This document shows, in pieces, positions 1-11,592 of a stretch of DNA of 64,000 nucleotides. The position numbers were made by a program, and so were the translations under genes. A model generated the notes under the pieces. That model was not told the origin of the DNA. It saw only the letters and a list, made by a program, of their open reading frames with translations, and ran no database searches. The stretch comes from Spirogloea muscicola (taxonomy: Eukaryota; Streptophyta; Zygnematophyceae; Spirogloeales; Spirogloeaceae), in assembly GCA_009602725.1 (NCBI GenBank), contig WELB01000158.1, positions 115,993-179,992 of the forward strand, read 5' to 3'. Numbering within the stretch: the stretch's first letter is position 1; each line of letters opens with the position of its first letter.

Positions 1-159
1 AGTACTTTATGTACATTCATTTCATTTAGGCTGGGCCACTCAGAGCCATTGCCATACGTTGGATAAACTGTTTCTCATCCCCCGAGACGGCCTCGAGAAG
101 CCGGCCCTGGAGACGGCGCCGAGCCGGCACTAGGCCGCGGTGGCCGCCCGTCTCACTCG

Positions 160-325
160 CCACGTGGAAGGGTGCCTGCGCCACGTGGCCACTGTGGCCG
201 CCGCCTTCCTCCCCGCCGGGCCGGTGTTCCGCCCCGTCCGCTACGGTGTCGATGCCACGCGGCAGGACCCACCTACGTGGACGCCCGACTCCAAGCGCCG
301 CACCGCCACGTGGAAGACTACGTGG
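160..325. promoter_or_regulatory. G-box cluster upstream of the rubredoxin gene
   Basis: Five ACGTGG cores lie within about 165 bp. Three are the full palindrome CCACGTGG (160-167, 181-188, 306-313) and two are TACGTGG (274-280, 319-325). They sit 220-390 bp upstream of the rubredoxin start codon. CACGTG is the known plant G-box bound by bZIP and bHLH factors, often in light- or stress-responsive promoters. The density is seen directly; the regulatory role is inferred. The rest of 1-547 holds no gene I can support. Confidence 0.45.
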
Positions 326-547
326 CGGCTGGCGCTTTGGCTGGGCCGGGGAAGCAGCTGCCCGCTGCCGCTGGTGGGCTGGCCCCGGCGCTAGCAGCAC
401 CTCGCCTTACAAGTACCCCCCCAGCGACCGATGCACAAACTTATCGTTCACTTCGTGTACTCCCATTGTCTACCTTCGCCGCCAACCGCCAACCTCACTG
501 CCTTCCAAAGCACCGGCGCTTGCTGAGTAGCCACAAGCCTGCCCAGA

Positions 548-1397
548 ATGGCCGCCGCCGCCTGCGCCGCCCTGGGCGTCGCCTGCATCGCGCCGCCCTC
601 AGCCAGCCTCCGCCTCAGCCCGGCGTCCGTGTCCTCGGCCTCCCGCACTGTGCAGCTCCCAGGTCTGCCCGTCTAGACTTCGCAGAATGCCTTGCGTGTG
701 GCTGCAGGCGAGTGGTTGCCATGTGCACATTGAACGCTGGTCTGTGAGGATGCCCCTTTGAAATCACGGATTGATTACCCTCATAAGGTTGTACTTTCTA
801 CCTTCCAGGTGGTCAGAAGAGCTCAAAGGCCTCTCACAGCCCAAAAGTGGTCTGATGGAGATGCCTTGCTGCATGCCTGTGTGCAGCCCTCGCGGCCAGG
901 ACTTCGCCCTCCAGGGCCATTAGCAGGAGGCAGGCTGTCCGCATGATGGTTGGCGAGGAGAACAAGTCGCCAGGCATGACCGGTAACCCTGTACCAACTG
1001 GCGCCAGGACCACCAACGCCCCTTTGGAGCAGGGCTCGGAGGTGCCTGTGGGCCAGCGGATGGCCTATGTCTGCCAGGACTGTGGCTACATTTACAAGGA
1101 TGAGCTGCCATTCGAGGAGGTGCCTGACACATACAACTGTCCAGGTAAGCAACGTCAAGATTGTCATACAGCGTATCGAGGACAAGTAGAGAGAGCCGTT
1201 CCTGCACCAGTGTTACTTCTATTCCATCCTTGTTCGTTCGAAGGGCGCTGGTTGTTGGCTCTTACATGTACTTGTGTTTTGGTCCTATGGATGCAGTCTG
1301 CACAGCCCCCAAGGCCCGATTCTTGTTGGCAAATGCCGCTGTCGAGGACATGGAAGAGAGCATTTGGGGTCAAGAGGGTCAGAACAAGGAAAACTAG
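548..1397 (+). CDS. Plastid-type rubredoxin
   Basis: Small iron protein carrying one Fe on four cysteines, used in electron transfer. Exons are 548-662, 887-1144 and 1297-1397 (157 aa), with all intron phases agreeing. The N-terminal ~70 residues are rich in Ala, Ser and Arg, including an ISRRQAVRMMV stretch, like a chloroplast transit peptide. The rubredoxin fold follows: CQDCGYIYKDELPFEEVPD, then CPVCTAPKARF across the last intron, giving the classic CxxCG ... CPxC pairs. Plant and algal plastid rubredoxins often end in a membrane helix. This one ends in a short acidic hydrophilic tail, so it looks soluble. A TGTAA chlorophyte-type poly(A) signal lies about 250 bases downstream. The family call is firm; the exact start and plastid location are inferred. 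Confidence 0.88.
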
Positions 1398-2893
1398 AAC
1401 TAAAGGCAGAATATCCCAATGTCTGACTTGTTAGTAAGGCCTGCTTAGGATAAATTCTTTCTGTTTGTTGTTGCCATTGCCCTTTGCGCACTTGGCCTTG
1501 TATTGTTATTGGTTTGTATACGACCCACCTCAGCACCTCAGAAATTGAGGATGCTATGGTCTATGATGCTGGTTTTCTCACATCAAATTGTGTTGCACTC
1601 TGAAAGACTATTTTATCCATCACTGTGTATGACATATACTGCATGCTTGTAAGGCTGAGTCGGTCTCTGGAAAACAAATGGTCTGCAAGTTAAAAACTGG
1701 GAAACTGTATCATGCTTGACCACTGCATACGTAAATAACAAGAACTACCTCGTTATTGCACAACATGCAAATCCATTCATTGCCTTGTCAAGCTCTCAGT
1801 ATCTCAGTCAACACGCAATCTATGTGCACAACATTATTATTGCTGGAAATTAAACTAACACTGTGTCAACTTATAAGCATGCAGAATCTGAGTATGACGT
1901 GTATAAAACGTGAGACCAAAGTAATTAGCTATTGTACAACTCAGTAGACCGCTACCTCTGCCAACTACAGCAGTATTTGCAAATACATATTGTTGGCTTT
2001 ACCATCTTGAAATGAGGCAAATCAGATAATCCCTAGCACCTTTACCGTTTTTGGAAATATGAATATCTGACTTCCAATACTCTATCTATGCAGATATTTG
2101 CCACTAATGCTAAGGACCTAACACTAGCACTTGTCACAGCAGCAAGGAAATACCTTTCAGCTGTAAATGAAAATTTCACACTCCATTCTTCCAGATACTC
2201 AAGTCAGCAGCCACTCTTTCCGAATACTCAAGCCTGCCACTTGCAGTAAATAAAAGAGAAGTGAACAAGTTGATGAGTTGTTGTTATAAGCAGTAATCAT
2301 CAGCATTATTACAGCTTCTGCTATGCACTTGTCATCAACACCACCAGTCATTACCTTCCTCATCTCCCCTGGCCGCTTGAAATGTGCGACTCTGGTTTGT
2401 TAGCCACCCAAATTGACAGTACCGCCAGCATCAACAGGCATTAACAAATCAACTCTGCGACATCAGCAGGTATACCTCCCTCAATGTGGCAGAGAAGGTC
2501 ATTACTCTTTCATCTTTCAACAGAATTCATCCCCTCAATGCTCCCTCTCGAAGAAGTGTCTTCACTACCACTGGAATGGTCAGCAGCAGCTTCATTATGA
2601 GCACAGAGTATTGCACTTACGTTTCAAGGACATGCAATATTACCAGGTTGCCAGTTCTGAGACGTCACCAGTGTGATTTCACTTGTTAAGAAGCGACCAT
2701 GGTGTTGAGACGCAGTAAGCAACCCTGGCATGAGAAAGCTGCATGTCTTCAATGCACTCCCCATGCAATACATGCTATCTAATACACCGAGATTGCTACC
2801 TGCAAGACATAGTAAATAATACATGTGCAAGAGGTTGACAAGCTGCAACCCTAATGGAGGACGAATGATAAGCACCATGCACATTGCCACTTG
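1398..2893. other. Intergenic region, no gene recognised
   Basis: About 1.5 kb of lower-GC DNA between the convergent rubredoxin and SEC23 genes, presumably both 3' UTRs plus spacer. Only short unconserved open frames occur on either strand, and I see no repeat or RNA signature. Confidence 0.5.
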
Positions 2894-5800
2894 CTACATA
2901 TCAGCTATCTCAGCTTGCGGCCGACTCAATCTCAGATGTTTCATCCACTCGCTCAAGCTCCGCGCGTCAGTCGGCAGAAACTTGCTCTTCAGCTGTGCAC
3001 GTTGCATGGGTGTGAGCGTGCGCAACTGGGGGAAGTGAGCCTCCTGTGCAGCACAAGGATGAGTTTATGTCACAAAGCTTCATGAAAATTAAGAGTAACA
3101 GCAGCCCCTCCAGACAGGTTTCTGTGAGGATACATCAGGAGTGAAGAACGATGCAACCTAATAAAGCAAAGTTTTCTTCCATAGTTGACAACATGACCTA
3201 AACTTCCACTTCAATGGCCGAGAGCATTCAAGTGGATGCAGAAATGGACTCAGCAATTACATCACAACAGGTGATGGTAATTGTACTTCATTGAGGAAGA
3301 GAGCGGGGCCTTGGTAATGATTATGAAGCAGATTGGGAAAAAAGGGAGCCATGAGCACCAAACAATAAGGGGTGTTGACCCACTGCAGACCTGTTCGTAT
3401 GGGGGATCTTTGTGTGCTGGGATGAGCCTGGCCATCACATAGCGCGCCTGCGAGCTTCCCTCCTGCACAACATTGTCATACTTGAGCAGGCCTGGTCAAG
3501 AGCAGAGAAGCGCTCATTGCCTACAGGTGCTGTGCAAGCTTGTTGTGAAAGCTTGTTGTGACAGAGCAACCTTTGTCAGACAGGGGTTGGCCCTTTGTGT
3601 GGCCTTACAGTGAAGCATAGAACTCGTGGCATTGGGAAGCGCTTCTCAGAGAGCTCCTGGGCCAATGCATTACACGCTGCGGTTGCAGCAGCTGTCTTGC
3701 TTTCATCAAAGGCAACCGCTGAGCCCTGTCAAAGAAAGGGAACAGAGACGGTAGACCAGGTGAACAAAGTCTGTCAACTATTCAGACCGTGCTTTGCTGG
3801 CCATCGTAGAAGCATACTAGCGGTTGGACAGAGCCCACAACAGAATCCAAATACTCCACTACCTTCATTGACAAAGGCGTCAGCAGACAGCCATCCCAAC
3901 TTGCACAACTTGAAACCTTGCACATATGGTTCTTATAGTTGAAACAATAGACTCCGGTCTGGAAGAACTCGGGCGTGTAGCTTTGACAACACAGGGTTCT
4001 GACTCAAGGATCAGAGATCTGCTCACCAGCCAGATGAATATGTCTGTGCCGTGGTCGAGCACAAAAGCTACGTCAGACTGCAGGGCAAGATCAGAAGCCG
4101 GCAGCTCTTCAAATTTGCCGCCGTGATGGTGCAGGAGTAGCCGCGGAGCGATCATGCGCAGCGACAGGTCATAATCTGCCTGAAGGAAAATCGCTCGCAG
4201 CACTGCACGCTCGTCCTCGTGCCCGACGATCGAGCCAAGCAATGGGCCCCTTCGCAGGTGGAACAGGTGCTCCGGCAGACTGTGCAAAGACACACAACAT
4301 CCCATCATCACTGCAAAGCGCCTGACTGGTGCTTTTGAGTAGGGATTGCAAATTAAAGAGATTTCTGATCTGCCGAAGAATTGGCACTGAAGCATGGAAG
4401 GCGATTGACTTTCAACATATAGGCATATCCAAATTCAATCTCTATGGCTTGAATTTGATCCAAAGGCTACCAAGACCTCAATCATGACATCATCCTGCTA
4501 AGGCTACAAATACATTCAAGATGCTTGCTTCTCAAGTGCCACAATGGCCAAGGCTCAGGCGTGGAGGGATAACGCACGATGACAACTCGTTGGGAAAGCG
4601 CCACAGCCTGCCTTTCGGCATCGCCTTGCCAAACTTGGCAGCTATGTCCTTCACACGCTCGTCAAGGCTCCCCCGCAGGTCAACTGCGTCAACTGCAGTG
4701 CTGGCTTCAAGCACCACCTTCTTGGCAATCAGGCACGCCGCCACACTGTTGTCAACGCTGGCGAGGTATGCCGAGACGGATTCGGTGGAGGGCAGCCGCA
4801 CAGTAACAACGCGTGTGACCACTGCCTGGCCTGTGCTCGTAAAGCGCGCGACAAACTGGAAGTAGGCAAACTCCTACACAGGCGCACGAAAAATCTTCTC
4901 AAGTTGGCTGTAGATTACAGCTCCCGAGTGCGCGCAATGCAAGCATAAATGCACTGTCGCTCTTTGAACATATTTCTGGAGCTTAATCCTACAAACGACT
5001 TCGAATTTGCATCTCTACCTGAGTTGGTGAAGAGCTTGCCGTGGCTTCTTCCCAAGGTCAGCCAAGCTGCTAAGGGCAAGCCAAGAAGCTAGAAGAGGAA
5101 GCAGGAGTGGAGCCAGTGGCATACCCACCTCCCAGAAGTCGTCCACAAGCTCCATGGCGAGAGCTATGCCCTGATTGCGCTCCACACTCAGCAGGCCGAG
5201 CGACAGCGTGTTGCGGTTGACGTCCGAAAATTGATTAGAGGTGGAGGCCAAGGAGGATGAGGAGGTGCTCCGGTTCTCAGCAGCGGTGTCCACGGGGCCA
5301 ATGACACGGGACACAGCGAAGCCCTTGGAGGCGCGAACCTCCAGCGTGCCACGGGAGCCCTCAGTGCGTGCGATCGAGCGATAGACGTTGGCGCCGAACG
5401 TGGCGCCAAAGTCGTCGTGCAGCACCAGGGCGCCACCTGAGCACGCCGCAAGCGGCTGCAGGAGGCGCACGCGCACCGGGCAGGTCCCTGCACACAGCAG
5501 GTCGACAGCGCACTCCAAGCGGCGGGCCTCCTGGCCGAGCCGCTCCATGTGCACCATGGCGCGCTCCTCCGCGTGTGCAAAAGTCGCATGCCCCTCTGGC
5601 ACGGCGACGGCGCCGGGCCCCCGCGTGGCGGGCCCGCCTGCGCACACGACCAGGCGGCTGCTGCCGCCCGTCCGCCTCATGGCGGCACGCGGGAGGTCCG
5701 TGGCGGGCCCTCGCACGAGCGCAAGCGCCACTTCGACAGCGGCACCTAGGCAGCGGGGGCGGTCAGCCTCTGCCACACGGCGAGCTCGGGAGGGCCGCAG

Positions 5801-7433
5801 CGATGCCAGCACCGCCAAGACGATGGGCAGGCAGGCATGCAGCGGCGCTAGGTACACGCCGGAGCCGTAGAGAAGAGACTCCAGCGCCTCGACTGACGGC
5901 GGCTCGGTGCCCGATAGGACGTCGGCGAATGCTGCGCCGCTTGTTGAGAGGTCGTAGACCGACACCGAGGCGCCGTAGGAGACGAGCGCCACGCGCGTGG
6001 ACGGCGGCAGTGCCCCGAGCACCCCCTGCAGCGACGCCTGCAGGCTCCGCAGGTACGGCTCATCCAGCGCCTCGTCTGCGGATCGCCAGATGACGCCACT
6101 TTGTCAGGCACGTGACGAAGTGGTCTTGAGCGATTGCGCTGCGGGCGAAATCTTGTGGGTAACCAGCAGTGGTTGTCATACTTATGTAACGTTGTGGGCA
6201 AAGACAGGATTGTACCCCAATTAGTGATAGACTACTATGGCCATCCTAAGTTTGCCAGCGCGCTGGTCAGCAGCAACATGCTCACCAATGACAAAGATGA
6301 CGGGGGCGGCCATGGCTGCATCCGATGCTGCCGAGTATCGTCGTGCGCCGGCGTCAATGTAGTCGACCACGCGCGACCCGAGCTCGGGCCAGGCGCCAAA
6401 GTCCTCCCCTGGCGTCAGCATATACTCGCCATCGCCAAAGTTGGCCATGGAGCACAGCACACACGTCCACTCGCCGGTGCGCGGCGCCACGCGGCAGTAG
6501 AGGTTGGAGTAGGCGCCGCACCTGCGGCAGCGCAGCGGCGCACGCCGGACCAGGGGCGGCGCCGCGGCGGCCCCGCCGCCGCTCACGCCGCCGGTCACCA
6601 GCGAGAGCAGGGCGCCAAAGCCGAGGCTGGCCACGTTCAAGATGGCCATCTCGGATGCCACCTGGTCAAGTAGAGGACGGCATGGAGTTTAGGTTTCAGG
6701 GTTTAGGGGGTTTAAGGTTTAGGGGTGTAGGTTTCAGAGTTTAGAATTCATGTAATGGGACAGGAGAGCATGTTGAGAAGCTGGCCAAACCCGGACCGGA
6801 GATGGCCGACTGGCAGCCAAGGGCTTGCCTACGCCAGTGCACAGGAAGGCGGCATTCACAAGGTGGTGGCTGGACCTTGTGGGAGCTGAACCGCACGAAA
6901 GGCGCAGACGCGCCACTGTCGTCCTTCTCCAGGTCGCAGGTGTGTATGGGGACGGTGTCGTCCACAGCCGTGGCGCGCTCGTAGGCATTGCCGGGGGCGA
7001 GCGTCCGCAGGGGAGTGGCCGGCTGGAAGGCCGCGGGAGCATCAGGCGCCGCTGATCTGGGGCTGAACGGCAGCGGGTGGCTGGCCACTGTGCGCTCCTG
7101 CGCCGAGCGCGCGAAGGATGGCGGCCCGGGCGGAGTGTAGGAGGACGCCAATGGCAGCTTCAGCGGCGACGTGCCTTGTAAGAAGGAGCTCGGCGGGCCA
7201 TTCTGCAAGCTCGGCGGCGGTGGGGGCGACGCTGGCGCTGGCGCTGATGGCGGCGCAGACGGCCTGCTCTGAGCCTCCTGGCCCGTCTCGGTGGAGGCGT
7301 GGGCCGACGATGAGGGGGCATTGCCCGAGGTGCTGGCTGTTGTCGAGCTCTGGCGGATGAGTGGCGGCGGCGGCGTCGAAGCTGCAGCTGTGGCGGCCGA
7401 GCTGCCAGCGCTGCCATCCGTCGCGGCTTCCAT
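2894..7433 (-). CDS. SEC23: SEC23 COPII coat protein, long proline-rich N-terminus
   Basis: Inner-coat subunit of COPII vesicles and GTPase activator for SAR1 in ER-to-Golgi export. Eight exons (6876-7433, 6286-6661, 5129-6075, 4578-4873, 4027-4279, 3609-3725, 3391-3462, 2894-3043) give about 922 aa with matching phases. Residues 1-186 are Pro/Ser/Ala-rich and disordered. A Sec23/24 zinc finger follows (C231, C234, C253, C256), then the trunk (PVIFVIDEALDEPYLRSL), beta-sandwich and helical parts (HLFHLRRGPLL, GHEDERAVLR). The gelsolin-like end has FVLDHGTDIFIW, QARYVMARLIPAHKD and a final SEWMKHLRLSRP. The long low-complexity N-terminus matches the plant SEC23 subgroup typified by Arabidopsis At4g01810 rather than classic SEC23A. 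I chose ATG 7433 because the reading frame upstream of it has no ATG. Intron 1 holds a telomere-like tract. Confidence 0.92.
6687..6743. repeat. Degenerate TTTAGGG telomere-like tract in SEC23 intron 1
   Basis: About 57 bp made of imperfect GTTTAGGG units, including CAGGGTTTAGGGGGTTTAAG and TTTAGGGGTGTAGGTTT. TTTAGGG is the plant and green-algal telomere repeat. The tract lies wholly inside the intron 6662-6875 of SEC23. Confidence 0.6.
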
Positions 7434-7834
7434 GGCGCCGCCGACGGGAAGCGAAGGATGAGGCGCAGAAGGAGGCAAAGGGTATGTCGTGATCGGGTCC
7501 AGTCGCGGTGATGGCTAGCAGGAGGGGTGCGAAGCGCCAGAAGGTGGCGGCGCAGGCTGGTGAGCTGTGGCGCGGCTGACGGAGGTTGTCGGCGCTGGAG
7601 AGGTGTCTTCGCAGGAGAGGCGGCAAGGAGCGCGGCGCGGGTGCGGCGGCTGCTGACGGCGGCGGCGGCGGCGGCGGCGGATGGCGGCGGACTGGCCCGC
7701 TATCGCCTTTCCATTCTTTGCGCTGCATTCTTTGCACTTTCTGCATTTTCTGCCTGAACAATGTATTGGCTTGAATTGGCCTAGCTTTAATCCAGGTGGC
7801 TCCCTGGCTGGAAGCGTCCTCGTGTTGTTCCCAC

Positions 7835-7946
7835 GTGGATACTGGGCATCCATCTGCATCTCCCTCACCATCTCGTGCTTTGTAGTGTAGTCCTATTACA
7901 TTCTTTTTTGGCTGGCTTCTGCCAGCCCCTCTCTTCTATGGGCGAG
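7835..7946 (+). mobile_element. Solo LINE 3' tail with hairpin module
   Basis: The sequence CTTTGTAGTGTAGTCCTATT followed by a GGCTGGC/GCCAGCC hairpin (7910-7916 with 7921-7927) and CTATGGGCGAGC matches the 3' tail of the LINE copies at 52-56 kb and 25.6 kb. No coding part is attached. It lies between the SEC23 start and the enoyl-CoA hydratase gene. Confidence 0.6.
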
Positions 7947-8170
7947 CTCATCTTCTTTAATCTCATGCGCACCGCGCGCCTTCTCTCTCTCTTTCCGGGC
8001 TCCACTGGACCTTGCCCATCACCACTGTGAGCTGCCTTCTGGCCTTTCTGGCCTTTTGGGCCTTCGTTTTATCAAACACGATACTGTATTTCCCTTCTGC
8101 CGTTCTTTCTTGGCGCTGGCCGATCGAAGCCATCGCACTTCACTGGGAGACGGCGCGCGGTGCGCACTGG

Positions 8171-8316
8171 GAAGAAGTGGCACTCCCAATGGGGGCAAGG
8201 GCTGCGAAAAGCCATCCCAAAAAGAATCACAAATTCGCACTTGGAGAGTCTTTCTCCTCGTCGCATCTGGCTGGCATTTCACAGCCGATTCTTTCATACC
8301 CAGCAGCCGCTTTCTC
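8171..8316 (-). repeat. Two hairpin modules in the SEC23/enoyl-CoA hydratase spacer
   Basis: At 8171-8235 is the long module form in reverse: GTGGCACTCCCAATGGGGGC, then AAGGGCTGCGAAAAGCCATC, then an A-rich stretch. At 8263-8316 is a second type whose core is GGCTGGCATTTCACAGCC followed by CAGCAGCCGCTTTCT. A near-identical inverted copy of the second type is at 25210-25260. The remaining 7434-8757 is otherwise unassigned upstream sequence of two divergent genes. Confidence 0.55.
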
Positions 8317-8757
8317 GTCGCTGCAGATGAGCCTCCCAGACGGCGGCTCCACCAGCATAATCCAACGGTGGCATGGACGACGCACTTGGCTCTCACGACC
8401 GTCGAGCTCCGCTGCCGCCGGCAGCATCGAGACGAAGCCGCCTCCCGCACCACCGCCGCCCCTCCTCCGCCTCTGCGCGCCTGCTGAGAGCTAGCGGCGG
8501 GCCGGCTCTGGCCAAGGAGCCACCCTCTTTGAGCCTGCCGCTCACTGCGGGCGAGAGCCCACTGGCTCACAAGCCGCCGGTTGCCAGAACAGACGTCCGA
8601 GTGTGTCGGCTTTACTCCATGACCGTTCTGGCGTGACACTTTGCAGTCCGAATTAAGTGGCCGCTGCCATCTGCGACAGCCCACTTGGCAGTGCCAAAGC
8701 CTGCAGTGCTTGGCAGTGCCGCAGTGGCCACACCAACACAGTCGTGAATTCTGCAGA

Positions 8758-10035
8758 ATGGGGAGCTCCGGCGACTTGATCCTGGTCTGCGAAGCAGGCG
8801 ACAATGGCGTCGCCACCATTACTATCAACCGGCCCAAGGCGCTGAATGCGCTCACTCGGCCCATGATGGTGGACCTTGCTCAGGCCTTCAAGCGCTTGGG
8901 TCGGGACTCTCGGGTCAAGGCAATCATCTTGACAGGCGCTGGCCGCGCGTTCTCGGCAGGAGTTGTGAGTAATTGGCCGCTTCGTCTGGCACTTGACACA
9001 CTCTGCATACTGCACGCCTGTCCGTGGCAGAGCTGGGAATGCTGATGAAAGGTCTTGATGCTCAGGACCTCACTGCGGCCCAGTCGGTCTTCAAAGGTGA
9101 CGTAAAGAATCCCGAGGAGGACCCTGTCGTGCAGATGGAGCTCTGCAGAGTGCCTATAATTGGTGCCATCAACGGCCACGCAATTACTGCAGGCTTTGAG
9201 ATTGCACTCGCATGTGACATCCTTATCGCCAGCACGGAGGCAAAATTTGCAGATACCCACTGCAAGTGAGCTCTGATCCCTGCAAGAGGCTGCGTGCATG
9301 ACGTGCACGTTCCTTCTGGGCAGGCATGGTGAAGTACGTCGCCGTGCACTGAGAAGATTGTATGGCACCTCCATGTCATGGCAGGTTCGGTATTTTTCCG
9401 TCTTGGGGCCTGTCGCAGAAGCTCCCTCGCCTTATTGGAGCCAATAGAGCACGTGAGGTGTCTTTGACAGCTTTACCCCTTGATGCATCGATGGCAGAGC
9501 GCTGGGGGTTGGTTAGCAGGATGGTTCAGCCATCTCAGCTGATGCCGACAGCCAGGAGTATTGCAACTACAATTGCTGGCAATCATCAAGAGATGGTTCT
9601 GCGATACAAAGCTGTGCTGAATGACGGGCTTGCGCTGCCTCTTGGAGATGGAAGACAGCTTGAAAAGGTGCGTCCTCTGCAAGCTCTCCGGGGCCTCTGT
9701 GTTATTTACAACTACTGTTCTTCTTAGTAGAACAAGTGGGAAATTTTGTGCCACTTGTGACCATGCAGACTGCATGTTCATAATCGGCAACCTGACTTCC
9801 CGCTTGACTGCATGGTCCTCACATCAAGCTCAGGGCTGATGTATAGGTTGTGGTCATGCAGTTGCGAAACATCTGTTTAGCTTGATCTTATGTTGTCAAT
9901 GACAACTGTATTGTTGCATCTTCTTCCATCCAGGAATGTGCACATGAATACTACACCAGCATGAAGCCAGAGGAATTTGAGAAGATGCAGTCTTTCATAG
10001 CAGGCCGAGGAAGCAAACAGCCATCCAAACTTTAA
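8758..10035 (+). CDS. Peroxisomal enoyl-CoA hydratase/isomerase (ECHIA-like)
   Basis: Crotonase-fold enzyme that hydrates 2-enoyl-CoA in peroxisomal fatty-acid beta-oxidation. Exons are 8758-8964, 9066-9265, 9385-9667 and 9934-10035 (263 aa), all phases consistent. Visible motifs are TINRPKALNALTRPMMVDLA at the N-terminus, the oxyanion-hole region GAINGHAITAGFEIALACD, and FGIFPSWGLSQKLPRLIGAN. The C-terminus ends GRGSKQPSKL; the last three residues SKL are a canonical PTS1 peroxisome signal. Length and sequence follow plant ECHIA (At4g16210 type) across the whole protein. The start is well set because the conserved N-terminal strand begins 7 residues after the ATG. Confidence 0.93.
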
Positions 10036-10230
10036 GCAGATCGCTTAATGCTGCAACTTGGAACTCATTGGAACACTCCAACCTTTGTGCAGATGGGGTC
10101 CATACAGGCATTCTTCTGCACTAACAGACCTTGGACAAGCACACCAGACTGCCAACTGTGCTGGGTATCCGTTACTAATAGTTAGTGTGTATGAAGTATC
10201 TTGTACATATCAAAAGAGAGACATCAATTT

Positions 10231-10517
10231 TGGCTACTTGTAGATAAGTGCAAATCCAAAGAGGCCAAAGCCTGACTACTTACGCATAACCAACAAATGT
10301 GTCCAGCTCAACTTACTACCCAATCAGGTGCTATGCCAGCTGTAATACTACTCAGCCGCATGAGAGGCGGGATTTGTATTTGGCTACTTGTAGATAAGTA
10401 CAAATCCAAAGAGGCCAAAGCCTGACTACTTCCGCATAACCAACAAATGTGTCCAGCTCAACTTACTACCCAATCAGGTGCTATGCCAGCTGTAATACCA
10501 CTCAGCCGCATGAGAGG
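10231..10517. repeat. 150-bp tandem duplication
   Basis: TGGCTACTTGTAGATAAGTG begins at 10231 and recurs at 10381 as TGGCTACTTGTAGATAAGTA. About 137 bp are shared, with only three mismatches that I can see, so the duplication is recent. It lies downstream of the enoyl-CoA hydratase gene, and each copy carries a TGTAA motif (GCTGTAATAC) that could act as a poly(A) signal. Confidence 0.85.
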
Positions 10518-11592
10518 TAGCCTCAAATCAATGAGGACCAACGTAAATAGCTGCGATGGTGATCTGTCTGCCACTGAAGTACTCTGCTGCCATAATTAAG
10601 CATGGGACCCACTTACAAGCCTGGCACGGGGTTAACTGGCACCTTCATACGGTTGCCTACATTGGTCAGACTGTCTCCAGTCAAGGGGTTATAAACAGGT
10701 GTTAGTCCAGTAGAAAAACGCCAACAGCATGGCCAGGCAGAGGCCGATATCTGTTCCGCCACACACCATGGCCGTTTAGCTGCACTGCAATTCCCTGACG
10801 TTCGTCAATGCCCCGCCCAGCTTTGTGATCAGGATGACTGCACCTTCGAGTATGATATGCCCTTTCCTTGATCACATTGCAAAAGTATTACAGCGCTTTG
10901 AAACAACGGCCTCCAGTCCAGTATCGAAAACCATAATAGCATTGCCAACGCAAATTCAAAGGTATAAAGACATTCAATTGCACTTCAGCTACATTCTGTT
11001 TACCAGTATTGGTGCGGGCAGGCTTTCAAAAATGGCACATCAGCTCAACATCATCACGAACCAAGGCGACCACTGGCTCTGGTTCATCAGCCCTCCATAA
11101 GCTACACCAGGCAGCTTATGGGCTTACATTGCAAGTACTAAGATGGTAACACTGTCCCATTCTGTTGATGCTTTTGGGTAGCAATAGCCGTCTATTCTGC
11201 TAGATGCTTTAGACCTTTGCTATTCGCCTTGCTTGCAAAGATCGTCACGTGACAAGTAGTACATGGAGAATTTGCACAAAACTACAGCTATTTAAGTTAG
11301 GGTGATGTTGATGTAGTAACACGAGGCGCAAGGTGATCTCAAGCTCACGACCCTGGTCATGTCTTCTTAAACTGTAGCAGTATTACATCTTGCAGTGGTC
11401 GAGCATACTAATGCCTGAACCTGGTGAACCTGAAGCTCAACAGGTCTCCTCTCAATTGCTATTTGTGGTTGCCTCAGAAACTTCGGAAAAATGGCAAGAG
11501 GAGGGGAATCGAAGTACTTGCTTGGCAAGACCGCGAGGAAGCTGCTGGTAACAACCAGGCAGCACTAGCCGTGTGCATTGAACACAAGCACT
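10518..11592. other. Intergenic region, weak small-ORF signal only
   Basis: Nothing firm. On the minus strand near 10640-10790 two short overlapping frames stand out. One is a 26-residue hydrophobic peptide (MVCGGTDIGLCLAML...). The other could be a last ex­on ending VPVNPVPGL. I recognise neither and do not call a gene. Confidence 0.3.

Noticed and set aside
10640-10790. Minus-strand hydrophobic 26-residue peptide or spliced C-terminal exon
   Set aside because: Two incompatible readings of the same DNA, no family match and no clear upstream exons.
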